From contig SUXY01000008.1 in NCBI GenBank assembly GCA_015060705.1, positions 1 through 62,895 of the forward strand: a stretch of 62,895 nucleotides of DNA, written 5' to 3'. The notes beneath the pieces are model-generated. The model did not search any database and was not told the DNA's origin. It saw only the letters and a list, made by a program, of their open reading frames with translations. The stretch is from Bacteroides sp. (GTDB lineage: Bacteria; Bacteroidota; Bacteroidia; Bacteroidales; Bacteroidaceae). The position numbers and the translations under genes are program-made. Numbering within the stretch: position 1 is the first letter of the stretch; the number at the start of each line of letters is the position of its first letter. Positions 1 through 7,892 of the stretch are shown here, one piece after another.

Positions 1-116
1 ACATGTGTTCAACTTCGTGTGAATAAATCATATTCTTTACGTTTTTATTAGTAATAAAAAATTGTTCGTAACCACAAATGAAATATGCTGTTACACATTT
101 CAGCTACAAAGTTAGC

Positions 117-124
117 CGTTTTAT
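117..124 (-). promoter_or_regulatory. -7 promoter box facing left
   Basis: The minus strand reads TAACTTTG, matching the Bacteroidetes -7 consensus TAnnTTTG. It faces out of the window, so it probably drives a gene beyond the left edge that is divergent from the DMP19-like gene. Confidence 0.45.
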
Positions 125-186
125 TCTTTTTTGCAACTTATTATCGCTTACTTTTTTAAAAAGTTTTTTCTTTTCAATGAAAGACG

Positions 187-194
187 TATCTTTG
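187..194 (+). promoter_or_regulatory. -7 promoter box of the DMP19-like gene
   Basis: TATCTTTG lies 20 bases before the ATG at 215. Because transcription should begin just after the box, the longer in-frame start at 131 is very unlikely. Confidence 0.6.
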
Positions 195-214
195 CCAAAA
201 GAAATTTGCATTTT

Positions 215-718
215 ATGGAAACAATTAAGATATCGGATGAGGCTCTTCGAATAGGAGCTGAAGAAGGAATGGACGGATTCCTTCAAGTGTTTATCGACAA
301 ATATCTGGAAGTGACGGGTGGAGAAATCAATGCGGAAACTATGCCGTTGCTCAATGGACATCAGCATACTTTGCTGGGGTATCATTTTCTTCGCGAGGAA
401 CTGAATGTAGGAGGTTTTGTCCAATTGATTCAGAATGGTTATGGTCCTTATATTTTCGATAATCCGTTTGCCAAGGCTATGCGTTTGTTTGGCTTGAAAG
501 AATTTTCGAAGCTGATTTATGCAGCCAAGAAGATTTACGATGAAAACAAGCAGGATTTGGAAAAAGAACGTGATGATGATGAGTTCATGGCGATGTACGA
601 ACAATACGAGGCGTTCGATGATTTGGAAGAACAGTTTATGGATATGGAAGAATATGTTACAGCCAAGCTAGCTGAATACGTGGATGAACATCTGGATTTT
701 TTTGCGGAAATCATATAA
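215..718 (+). CDS. DMP19-like (DUF4375) protein
   Basis: This is a 167-residue soluble acidic protein with no signal peptide or membrane segment. A central motif VGGFVQ...NGYG resembles the NGGF-x-Q-x3-NG signature of the DMP19/DUF4375 family, named after a Neisseria DNA-mimic protein. The C-terminal third is very rich in Asp and Glu, which fits a DNA-mimic or protein-binding role, but function in Bacteroidales is unknown. The start at 215 is chosen because a -7 box sits immediately upstream; the longer frame from 131 begins with a poorly conserved-looking basic stretch. It is a single-gene unit that ends in a bidirectional terminator shared with the convergent gltS. Family call is likely; role is not inferred. 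Confidence 0.75.
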   Translation: METIKISDEALRIGAEEGMDGFLQVFIDKYLEVTGGEINAETMPLLNGHQHTLLGYHFLREELNVGGFVQLIQNGYGPYIFDNPFAKAMRLFGLKEFSKLIYAAKKIYDENKQDLEKERDDDEFMAMYEQYEAFDDLEEQFMDMEEYVTAKLAEYVDEHLDFFAEII

Positions 719-722
719 AAAG

Positions 723-749
723 AAAAGGACTCCCAATAGGAGTCCTTTT
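723..749. terminator. bidirectional rho-independent terminator
   Basis: An 11-bp perfect stem (723-733 with 739-749) around a 5-base loop has A-rich and T-rich flanks, so it can end transcription of the DMP19-like gene on plus and gltS on minus. Confidence 0.85.
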
Positions 750-752
750 TCT

Positions 753-2075
753 TTATCTTATAAACCATTTCTTGAAATAGGCTACTGACAATACACCTAA
801 ACAGGCTGCCAAACAAATGCCGGAGAATATAAGTCCGTATCCGTTGGTGAATGCTACCGGTGCAAAAGTGATGAGCGATATTTCTACCGGTGCGATGAAC
901 AGATAGGCTAGGGCGTAGCTGTCCAAACAATGGCTTTTCATCTTTGGGTCGACTACTCTCAAGAGGGCTATGCCCATGGCCATGGTTCCGGTGAACCAAC
1001 CCCATGTGAAGAGGGCTTTTTCGAACCAACAGTCTTTCATTAATTTTCTAGCCATGAAGAAAACGTAGAACAAGGTTACAGCCAAGCCTGACAATAATAG
1101 GATAGAGAGTGGTACGATGTATTCGATGACAACGGAAACCTTGATGGAAGCAATTCCGAATGCTACCAAAAAGTCGGTCATGGCACCACTGATGTGTCCT
1201 ACTGTTTGTGGGCAAATGGATTCACTGGCACGTGTGCGGTCGAGTACCTTTTTGATGAGGATACCGGCTACGAATGCACAACTGAATACAGGAAGCTCAA
1301 AACCTGGCATGAAATAGGTCGCTAGCTTACTGATGCCGTATCCACCTAATGCAATGGCACATACTACAGCCAAATTGAAGGTCAGTGAGTCGATGGAGAT
1401 GGATGAACAAGTACTTTCACCCATGCTTTCGCGCTTTTCTGTTGGAAGAAGACCGGTACGGAGTTCGCTTGGCAAATCGTTATAATCGGCCAAATAAGTG
1501 GTGTGCTTATTTTTAGCTCCCCATTTCACGAAGATAAGTCCCAAAATAACTGATGCCACAATGCCAAAAGTAGCGGCAGTCATGGCTAATGTTAGGATTT
1601 CATCAAATCCCAATTGACCGAAGGCTTGTCCGATAGCAGCGGCTGTTCCATGACCACCACAATATCCACTTGGCATGGTAATGCCAAATCCAGGACTTAG
1701 TGGCCAAATCTGACAGAGAATCAACAGCCCCAATAAACCGCCAAATGCCCATTGAAGCAACAAGCCGGCTTGCGAATATACCCACATGCTACCTATTTCG
1801 GAACTGTTTCCTTTGGCTTTCTGCGAAGTTAAAGGAAGGGCGCCGAAAATAAAGGCAATCAAAATACCGGCGTAAGTGCCAGTTTGGTTAGATAAAGGAA
1901 GGATATTGAATCCGTATGGACCTAATGCCAATCCGATAAAACCGGCTAATAGACTAGGAGGAATAAAGAGTTTTTGTACCCATTTGATTTTTACTCGCAT
2001 CAGTTTACCTGTCAAGAGGAGCAGGGAAATGATGCCTATGTCTACAAACAATGTCCAGGGGCTAAATGCTTCCAT
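753..2075 (-). CDS. gltS: sodium/glutamate symporter GltS family
   Basis: This 440-residue integral membrane protein has about ten to twelve hydrophobic segments across its length and belongs to the GltS sodium:glutamate symporter family. The family would import glutamate with sodium across the inner membrane. The GGHGTA motif near residue 140 is a conserved GltS element, in the segment thought to contribute to the translocation path. The length is slightly above E. coli GltS (about 400). It is transcribed alone, with a TATCTTTG box at 2110-2117 and a shared terminator downstream. The exact amino-acid substrate cannot be proved from sequence. A glutamate transporter fits the nitrogen genes found further along, but they are not linked in an operon. 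Confidence 0.85.
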   Translation of the reverse strand: MEAFSPWTLFVDIGIISLLLLTGKLMRVKIKWVQKLFIPPSLLAGFIGLALGPYGFNILPLSNQTGTYAGILIAFIFGALPLTSQKAKGNSSEIGSMWVYSQAGLLLQWAFGGLLGLLILCQIWPLSPGFGITMPSGYCGGHGTAAAIGQAFGQLGFDEILTLAMTAATFGIVASVILGLIFVKWGAKNKHTTYLADYNDLPSELRTGLLPTEKRESMGESTCSSISIDSLTFNLAVVCAIALGGYGISKLATYFMPGFELPVFSCAFVAGILIKKVLDRTRASESICPQTVGHISGAMTDFLVAFGIASIKVSVVIEYIVPLSILLLSGLAVTLFYVFFMARKLMKDCWFEKALFTWGWFTGTMAMGIALLRVVDPKMKSHCLDSYALAYLFIAPVEISLITFAPVAFTNGYGLIFSGICLAACLGVLSVAYFKKWFIR

Positions 2076-2109
2076 ATAAAGTGTGTTTTTCTTAATGAAT
2101 AATAATGCC

Positions 2110-2117
2110 CAAAGATA
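2110..2117 (-). promoter_or_regulatory. -7 promoter box of gltS
   Basis: TATCTTTG on the minus strand, 35 bases upstream of the gltS start. Confidence 0.6.
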
Positions 2118-2161
2118 CGGATTTATTTTTGAATAAAGAATAATGAAGGATGTATTGGCAT

Positions 2162-2190
2162 GAAAAAAGCCCCGACTTGTGGTCGAGGCT
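2162..2190 (-). terminator. rho-independent terminator of the NigD-like gene
   Basis: A 9-bp stem with one mismatch (2168-2176 with 2182-2190) is followed on the minus strand by six T residues, 24 bases past the lipoprotein stop. Confidence 0.8.
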
Positions 2191-2213
2191 TAGGTATTCT
2201 GATGAAAAGTGTA

Positions 2214-2981
2214 TTAATACATCGGAGCATGGAAGTCCTTTACGGCCATCTTGCATTCTCCCACCTTGGTCAATTGCTTGTCACCATAGTTGGTGATGGC
2301 GTTCAATACCAAGTTGATGGAGTCTGATTGGAAATTGAATTCGATATCTTCAGGCAATCTGAAGCTGAATACACTTGTACCTTGGTCGTAAGGATTGCTA
2401 GACTTGCTATTGTAGTAGAGGTTCAAGTGGAATGTATTGTTGTCTACATCAATACATTCGTCTGTATAGTAAGTGTTCAGATAGAATGTCTTGCTTTGTT
2501 CGTAATTCAGAGTCATCTGTGCATTGACATAACCGTTTGCCGCCCAAATGTTGTTGTTTACATTGTTGATAACTTGGTTGTCTGTATGCAAAGAGTCTGT
2601 TGCTTCGAACGAATAGAGTGTCTGGTAAGTAGGGATGGCATAGTTGGAATAGTAGGATGAACCCAATACAATTTGATATGTTTCACCAGGTCTCAGGAAT
2701 CCGTCAGCCGGTGCGTTCATTACGTCGAACGATACGAATGCACGCTTTACGTTGGAGTTCTTCAAGCCCGGCAATACTTGGTCGATACTGGCCGATGTAG
2801 GAATCAGGATGGCACCATTGTCTGCATAGAATTTATATCCGAAAGCTTGGTCACCTGCGATGGTTACGTAAGAAAAGTATGCTGGACCACTAGAGTCGTC
2901 GGAGTCGTCCAAGCAAGAACTGAATGCAAATACTGATGCTAATACAAGCAATAAAGTTTTAAGTTTCAATGTTGTTTTCAT
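2214..2981 (-). CDS. NigD-like lipoprotein
   Basis: This is a 255-residue predicted outer-membrane or periplasmic lipoprotein. A short basic N-terminus, a hydrophobic core and the lipobox FSSC put the lipidated cysteine at about residue 23, followed by an acidic Asp/Ser stretch. The rest is beta-rich and follows the NigD-like pattern of an N-terminal OB-type domain and a C-terminal beta sandwich. NigD was named from a Bacteroides bacteriocin-linked locus, but most family members have no known function. It stands alone with its own -7 box and terminator. Family assignment is by overall pattern and is less certain than the lipoprotein call. Confidence 0.7.
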   Translation of the reverse strand: MKTTLKLKTLLLVLASVFAFSSCLDDSDDSSGPAYFSYVTIAGDQAFGYKFYADNGAILIPTSASIDQVLPGLKNSNVKRAFVSFDVMNAPADGFLRPGETYQIVLGSSYYSNYAIPTYQTLYSFEATDSLHTDNQVINNVNNNIWAANGYVNAQMTLNYEQSKTFYLNTYYTDECIDVDNNTFHLNLYYNSKSSNPYDQGTSVFSFRLPEDIEFNFQSDSINLVLNAITNYGDKQLTKVGECKMAVKDFHAPMY

Positions 2982-3010
2982 TTTTTTTGTTTCTATTTTA
3001 TTTGATGTCG

Positions 3011-3018
3011 CAAAAGTA
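3011..3018 (-). promoter_or_regulatory. -7 promoter box of the NigD-like gene
   Basis: TACTTTTG on the minus strand, 30 bases upstream of the lipoprotein start. Confidence 0.6.
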
Positions 3019-3132
3019 CATAAAAGAATTGACTTGTGAAGAATAATTCATGACTCTTAACATTTAAATGAAAGAATGTTGGATGAGACAGACATTTAAA
3101 GATAAGAGTTGTTGGTTATTTCATTTTTTTTG

Positions 3133-3140
3133 TACCTTTG
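3133..3140 (+). promoter_or_regulatory. -7 promoter box of the yip1-smpB-metH unit
   Basis: TACCTTTG lies 36 bases before the TTG start of the Yip1 gene. A TTG at 3112-3114, 18 bases upstream, may be the -33 element. Confidence 0.65.
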
Positions 3141-3176
3141 CGGTTTGTCTAGTGAAAATTAAAAAAAGATTGAACA

Positions 3177-3746
3177 TTGAATTACAAGGAATTATTAAAT
3201 AGGACAACTTTGTTGATTTCTTCACCGGCTAAAGCTTGGGAGGGAATTGTAAATGAGACCAATCGGAAGGCGGTGATGGGCGAGTTTGTATATCCGATGA
3301 TTGGATTGTGCGGTTTGTCGGTGTTTATCGGTACATTTATCGGTAATACGGCTGGGGTATCTGCCTTTCAAATTGCAATGACTCGTTGCTGTGCTACTTT
3401 CGTATCTTTGTTTGGAGGTTTCTTTTTGGCTTCTTATTTGACCAATTTGTTGGGTAAACAGATTTTAGGTAAAGAAGACGAATTGGAATTGAATCAACAA
3501 TTTGTTGGGTATTCGATGGTGGTTACATTTGTACTCGATATCATTACGGGTTTGTTCTCTCTTTCCATCTTACGTTGGATCTTGCAATTCTATACGGTGT
3601 TTGTCGTATACGAAGGGGCTGCATCGTTGATGAATGTGGAAAAGAAGGATTTGACGCGTTATTCGTTGATTGCGTCATTTATTATCATGGTATGTCCTAG
3701 TTTGATAGCTGCTGTATTTGATAAATTATCTCTAATAGTGAATTGA
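3177..3746 (+). CDS. Yip1 domain membrane protein
   Basis: This 189-residue protein has about five hydrophobic segments and the general form of the Yip1/DUF1282 family. It starts with TTG; no better ATG exists near the promoter. Bacterial members are inner-membrane proteins without an established reaction. The gene leads a three-gene unit: its TGA stop overlaps the ATG of smpB by one base, which implies translational coupling, and metH follows. There is no obvious functional link between a Yip1 protein, trans-translation and methionine synthesis, so the grouping may be historical. The membrane call is firm; the family call is good. Confidence 0.75.
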   Translation: MNYKELLNRTTLLISSPAKAWEGIVNETNRKAVMGEFVYPMIGLCGLSVFIGTFIGNTAGVSAFQIAMTRCCATFVSLFGGFFLASYLTNLLGKQILGKEDELELNQQFVGYSMVVTFVLDIITGLFSLSILRWILQFYTVFVVYEGAASLMNVEKKDLTRYSLIASFIIMVCPSLIAAVFDKLSLIVN

Positions 3747-4198
3747 TGAAACCTACACCAATCAATATAAAGAATAAAAGAGCCTCATTCGATTACGAGT
3801 TTATTGAGACTTATACAGCCGGGATTGTGCTGACGGGAACTGAAATCAAATCGATTCGTCTCGGAAAGGCTAGTCTGGTGGATACATATTGCTATTTTGT
3901 TCGGGGTGAATTGTGGGTAAAGAATATGCACATTGCAGAATATTTTTATGGTTCATACAATAATCACGTGGCTCGTCGGGAACGTAAATTGTTGTTGAAC
4001 CGGAAGGAGCTTCGTAAGTTGCAGGATGCGGAAAAGAATCCTGGCTTTACGATTGTTCCTACTCGACTGTTTATCAATGAGAAGGGATTGGCCAAGTTGG
4101 TTATCGCTTTGGCAAAGGGTAAGAAGCAATATGACAAACGACAATCGATCAAGGAAAAGGACGATCGTCGGGAAATGGACCGCATGTTCAAGCATTGA
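3746..4198 (+). CDS. smpB: SsrA-binding protein SmpB
   Basis: SmpB binds tmRNA and guides it to stalled ribosomes for trans-translation. The 150-residue protein has the usual length, the core GTEIKSIR...SLVD, the tmRNA-binding stretch around HIAEYFYGS, and a basic C-terminal tail (KGKKQYDKR) that mimics mRNA in the ribosome channel. The ATG at 3746 is preferred over an in-frame TTG one codon earlier, because the ATG overlaps the upstream stop by one base in the typical coupled arrangement. The tmRNA gene itself is not in this window. Confidence 0.97.
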   Translation: MKPTPINIKNKRASFDYEFIETYTAGIVLTGTEIKSIRLGKASLVDTYCYFVRGELWVKNMHIAEYFYGSYNNHVARRERKLLLNRKELRKLQDAEKNPGFTIVPTRLFINEKGLAKLVIALAKGKKQYDKRQSIKEKDDRREMDRMFKH

Positions 4199-4237
4199 TA
4201 AGCTTGGCGGTTAGGTATTAGTAAAAAGGTAATAATT

Positions 4238-6985
4238 ATGTCTACAATTGAAGAATTGGTTCGAAAGCGTATCCTTATTTTGGATGGCGCTTTAGGAACC
4301 ATGATCCAAAAATATAATCTTACAGAACAGGAGTTCCGAGGTGAACGCTTTGTGGATCAGCCCGGACAGATGAAAGGTAACAATGACTTGCTGTGTCTAA
4401 CTGCTCCCCAAGTTATTCAGGATATTCATCGGAAATACTTGGAAGCGGGAGCCGATATCATTGAAACCAATACCTTCAATGCACAACGTGTTTCAATGGC
4501 CGATTATCATGTGGAGACCTATTGCCGTGAAATCAATTTGGCTGCTGCTAAGCTAGCCCGTGATTTGGCGGATGAATATACGCGGAAGAATCCTCAAAAG
4601 CCTCGTTTTGTTGCAGGTTCTGTCGGTCCTACCAACAAGACATGTTCCATGAGCCCGGATGTAAACAATCCGGCTTTCCGTGCCATTACTTACGATGAAA
4701 TGGTAGAAGCTTATCAGGAACAGATGGAAGCTTTGCTTGAAGGAGGCGTTGATGCTATTTTGATTGAAACAATCTTTGATTCACTCAATGCGAAGGCAGC
4801 TGTCTATGCAGCTATGGAAACCATGGAAAAGGTGGGTCGAACTGTTCCTTTGATGCTTTCTGTTACAGTTTCTGATACGGGGGGACGCACTTTGTCTGGT
4901 CAGACATTGGATGCGTTCTTGGCTTCTGTGCAGCATGCTCCGATTTTTTCCATTGGTTTGAATTGTTCGTTCGGTGCTAAACAACTGAAACCTTTCTTGA
5001 AGCAATTGGCAGCACGTGCTCCTTATTATATCAGTGCATATCCGAATGCCGGACTTCCAAACAGCATGGGTGAATATGATCAGACTCCGGAAGATATGGC
5101 TTCCGAAGTAGAGGAATACATCAAGGAAGGAATGGTCAACATTATAGGTGGTTGCTGTGGTACTACCGAAGCTTACATTGCCAAGTATGTTCCGTTGGTG
5201 GAAGGAGCCAAACCTCATGTTCCTAATCCGAAGCTTGAAACTTTCTGCTTGTCGGGATTGGAATTACTGGAACAATCTCCTGAAGTAAAATTCATTAATG
5301 TGGGTGAACGATGCAATGTGGCTGGTTCGCGCAAGTTCCTTCGTTTGATCAATGAAAAGAATTACGAAGAAGCGTTGGGTATTGCCCGTAAGCAGGTGGA
5401 AGACGGAGCGTTGGTAATCGATGTAAATATGGATGACGGCTTGTTGGATGCAAAAGAGGAGATGAAAACTTTCCTAAATCTCATCATGTCTGAACCGGAG
5501 ATTGCTCGTGTACCTATTATGATTGATTCTTCCAAATGGGAAGTGATTGAGGCAGGTTTGAAGTGTTTGCAAGGAAAATCAATCGTTAATTCCATTTCGT
5601 TGAAGGAAGGTGAGGAGAAGTTCGTGGAAAGAGCCCGACTTATTAAGAAGTTGGGAGCGGCTACCGTTGTTATGGCATTTGACGAAAAGGGGCAAGCGGA
5701 TACGTTCGAACGTAAGATAGATGTATGCGGACGTGCTTATCGTATTTTGACCGAGCAAGTGGGCTTTAATCCGAATGATATCATTTTCGACCCGAATGTA
5801 CTTTCGGTGGCTACGGGTATGGAAGAGCATAACAATTATGCGGTTGATTTCATCCGTGCAACGGGGTGGATTAAGCAGAATTTGCCGGGTGCACATGTGA
5901 GTGGTGGAGTAAGTAATTTGTCTTTCTCATTCAGGGGGAATAACTATATCCGTGAGGCTATGCATGCCGTATTCTTGTATCATGCTATCCAACAGGGTAT
6001 GGATATGGCGATTCTGAATCCGGCTACTTCCGTTTTGTATAGTGATATTCCTGCTGATGTATTGGAACGTATTGAAGATGTGGTGTTGAATCGTCGTTCC
6101 GATGCGGCAGAACGATTGATTGAAACGGCTAATGCTTTGAAGGAAGCTTCTTCGTCTACAGTTTCCAATCAGGCGATAGTTCAACAAGTTTGGCGTGAAG
6201 CATCGATAGAAGAACGTTTGCAATATGCTTTGGTCAAGGGACAAGCTGAATATTTGGAAACCGATATCCAAGAAGCACTCACGAAATATTCAAGAGCGGT
6301 AGATATTATCGAAGGTCCTTTGATGGAGGGTATGAATAAAGTCGGTGAACTGTTTGGTGCAGGAAAGATGTTCCTTCCACAAGTGGTGAAGACTGCTCGA
6401 ACGATGAAAAAGGCGGTGGCTATTCTTCAACCGGCCATTGAAGCCGGAAAGGAAAAAGGTGCCAAGACCGCAGGTAAGGTATTGCTTGCTACTGTCAAGG
6501 GTGATGTGCATGATATTGGTAAGAATATCGTTTCGGTAGTAATGGCATGTAATAACTATGAAATCATAGACCTTGGAGTAATGGTTCCAGCCGAAACAAT
6601 CGTTCAGAAAGCCATAGAAGAAAAGGTGGACATTGTTGGGCTGAGCGGTTTGATTACCCCGTCATTGGAAGAAATGGTTCATGTTGCTAGTGAAATGCAA
6701 CGTGCCGGACTTCAGATTCCTATCATGGTAGGTGGGGCAACTACTTCAGCTTTGCATACGGCATTGAAGATTGCACCGGTGTATTCTGGTCCGGTCGTTC
6801 ATCTGAAAGATGCATCACAGAATGTGCTGGTTGCTGCTAAATTGTTGAATTTGGAACAAAGAACCGAATATGTTCAGTCGTTGAATGAAGAACGGGAACG
6901 GTTGATATTAAAGAATAATGAAAAACAAGTGAAACTGGTGTCTTTGGAGGAAGCTCAAAAGAATAAGTTAAAGTTGTTTGATTAA
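4238..6985 (+). CDS. metH: cobalamin-dependent methionine synthase lacking the reactivation domain
   Basis: MetH transfers a methyl group from methyltetrahydrofolate to homocysteine through methylcobalamin, forming methionine. The 915 residues contain the homocysteine domain (about 1-325, zinc-ligand cysteines in GLNCSFG and IGGCCGT), the pterin domain (about 345-610, starting FINVGERCN), the helical cap (about 650-740), and the B12 domain with the cobalt-ligand motif DVHDIG near residue 755. E. coli MetH has about 1,227 residues. Here the protein stops in the linker after the B12 domain, so the S-adenosylmethionine reactivation domain is missing. No remnant follows the stop, so this looks like normal architecture rather than a frameshift. 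A separate activation protein may act in trans. It follows smpB by 39 bases. Confidence 0.95.
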   Translation: MSTIEELVRKRILILDGALGTMIQKYNLTEQEFRGERFVDQPGQMKGNNDLLCLTAPQVIQDIHRKYLEAGADIIETNTFNAQRVSMADYHVETYCREINLAAAKLARDLADEYTRKNPQKPRFVAGSVGPTNKTCSMSPDVNNPAFRAITYDEMVEAYQEQMEALLEGGVDAILIETIFDSLNAKAAVYAAMETMEKVGRTVPLMLSVTVSDTGGRTLSGQTLDAFLASVQHAPIFSIGLNCSFGAKQLKPFLKQLAARAPYYISAYPNAGLPNSMGEYDQTPEDMASEVEEYIKEGMVNIIGGCCGTTEAYIAKYVPLVEGAKPHVPNPKLETFCLSGLELLEQSPEVKFINVGERCNVAGSRKFLRLINEKNYEEALGIARKQVEDGALVIDVNMDDGLLDAKEEMKTFLNLIMSEPEIARVPIMIDSSKWEVIEAGLKCLQGKSIVNSISLKEGEEKFVERARLIKKLGAATVVMAFDEKGQADTFERKIDVCGRAYRILTEQVGFNPNDIIFDPNVLSVATGMEEHNNYAVDFIRATGWIKQNLPGAHVSGGVSNLSFSFRGNNYIREAMHAVFLYHAIQQGMDMAILNPATSVLYSDIPADVLERIEDVVLNRRSDAAERLIETANALKEASSSTVSNQAIVQQVWREASIEERLQYALVKGQAEYLETDIQEALTKYSRAVDIIEGPLMEGMNKVGELFGAGKMFLPQVVKTARTMKKAVAILQPAIEAGKEKGAKTAGKVLLATVKGDVHDIGKNIVSVVMACNNYEIIDLGVMVPAETIVQKAIEEKVDIVGLSGLITPSLEEMVHVASEMQRAGLQIPIMVGGATTSALHTALKIAPVYSGPVVHLKDASQNVLVAAKLLNLEQRTEYVQSLNEERERLILKNNEKQVKLVSLEEAQKNKLKLFD

Positions 6986-6997
6986 TCATTTGCAATC

Positions 6998-7177
6998 ATG
7001 ATGAAAAATCCTATCTTTGTGAAAAATGGATTCTTCATCATGATTTGGCTTATTATACTTTTCGCTTTAATCGTAGCCTTTGTCGCTCGCATTGTTGCTT
7101 GTATTCAGAAATGCAAGCAATCAGGAGAGGAATGGAACCTTACGGACAAATATGCTGCTAATGAATTTGGCGAATAA
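6998..7177 (+). CDS. small single-span membrane protein
   Basis: A 59-residue ORF starts 12 bases after the metH stop. It has a basic N-terminus, one strong hydrophobic helix (about residues 12-37, ending ...VARIVAC) and a polar C-terminal tail. Its last 20 bases overlap the end of the convergent murU-like gene. No family was recognised. Position and composition favour a real gene in the metH unit, but a chance ORF cannot be excluded. Confidence 0.4.
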   Translation: MMKNPIFVKNGFFIMIWLIILFALIVAFVARIVACIQKCKQSGEEWNLTDKYAANEFGE

Positions 7178-7892
7178 AGTCTTCGGCTTGAGCAAGTGTC
7201 TCGGGCTTGCCAATGTCAATCAATTGTAATTCTTCCTTGATGTAGTTACCCAAATGTGCTTTGTGGCAAGTATTCAGGTAGAAATCCATTAACGAGAATT
7301 TTCCTGTCCACTCATCCCCCATATAATTAAATAAAGTAGGAGAGATGATGTGGATGCCCCCGAAAGCATATTCTTTTTGTACTTCCGGTTGATAGACAAA
7401 ACCTTTTGGCTTGGTTTGCATGGTATCTTTGTTCACCCAGCCTTGCAGATGATTGTTTTCGTCGAAAATCAGATAGCGAACGGTCTTTCTTGGACTCACT
7501 AACAAGGTCGCATCGTTGTCGCTCTTCAAGTGATAGTCGTACATGGCTTTCAAATCCACGTTCGAAAGGATGTCCGCATTGTGTACAAGGAATGGTTCAT
7601 CAAAATAGCCTGAGGCTTTCTTGATGCCCCCTCCCGTGTCGAGCAATTCATCGGTTTCATCCGAAATCCAGATTTTGATGCCAAAATTATCTTTAGCTTT
7701 CAGAAAATCAATGATGTGATTGGCGAAATGATGTACGTTGATGACGATTTCGTCGAAACCTGATGCTTTCAATTTTTCAATCACATGTTCCAGCATCGGT
7801 TTGCCGGCTACGGGAGCAAGTGCCTTTGGCATGTGGTCAGTGAGGGGCTTGAGTCGTGTGCCCAAGCCCGCTGCAAATATCATTGCTTTCAT
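7158..7892 (-). CDS. murU: MurU-like sugar-1-phosphate nucleotidyltransferase
   Basis: This 244-residue nucleotidyltransferase has the N-terminal signature FAAGLGTRL-x-PLT and the lysine of PKAL, which bind the NTP and sugar phosphate. LDTGGGIKKA and the acidic VHNADIL follow. Length and pattern match MurNAc-1-phosphate uridylyltransferase (MurU), which makes UDP-MurNAc in the anhydro-recycling shortcut. The stop of the upstream kinase and this ATG abut (TAAATG), so the two are translationally coupled. That pairing is the main reason to prefer MurU over glucose- or mannose-specific relatives. The sugar specificity is inference. Confidence 0.8.
   Translation of the reverse strand: MKAMIFAAGLGTRLKPLTDHMPKALAPVAGKPMLEHVIEKLKASGFDEIVINVHHFANHIIDFLKAKDNFGIKIWISDETDELLDTGGGIKKASGYFDEPFLVHNADILSNVDLKAMYDYHLKSDNDATLLVSPRKTVRYLIFDENNHLQGWVNKDTMQTKPKGFVYQPEVQKEYAFGGIHIISPTLFNYMGDEWTGKFSLMDFYLNTCHKAHLGNYIKEELQLIDIGKPETLAQAEDFIRQIH

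Noticed and set aside
4238-7177. Frameshift that removed the MetH reactivation domain
   Set aside because: No reactivation-domain sequence was recognised in any frame after the stop.
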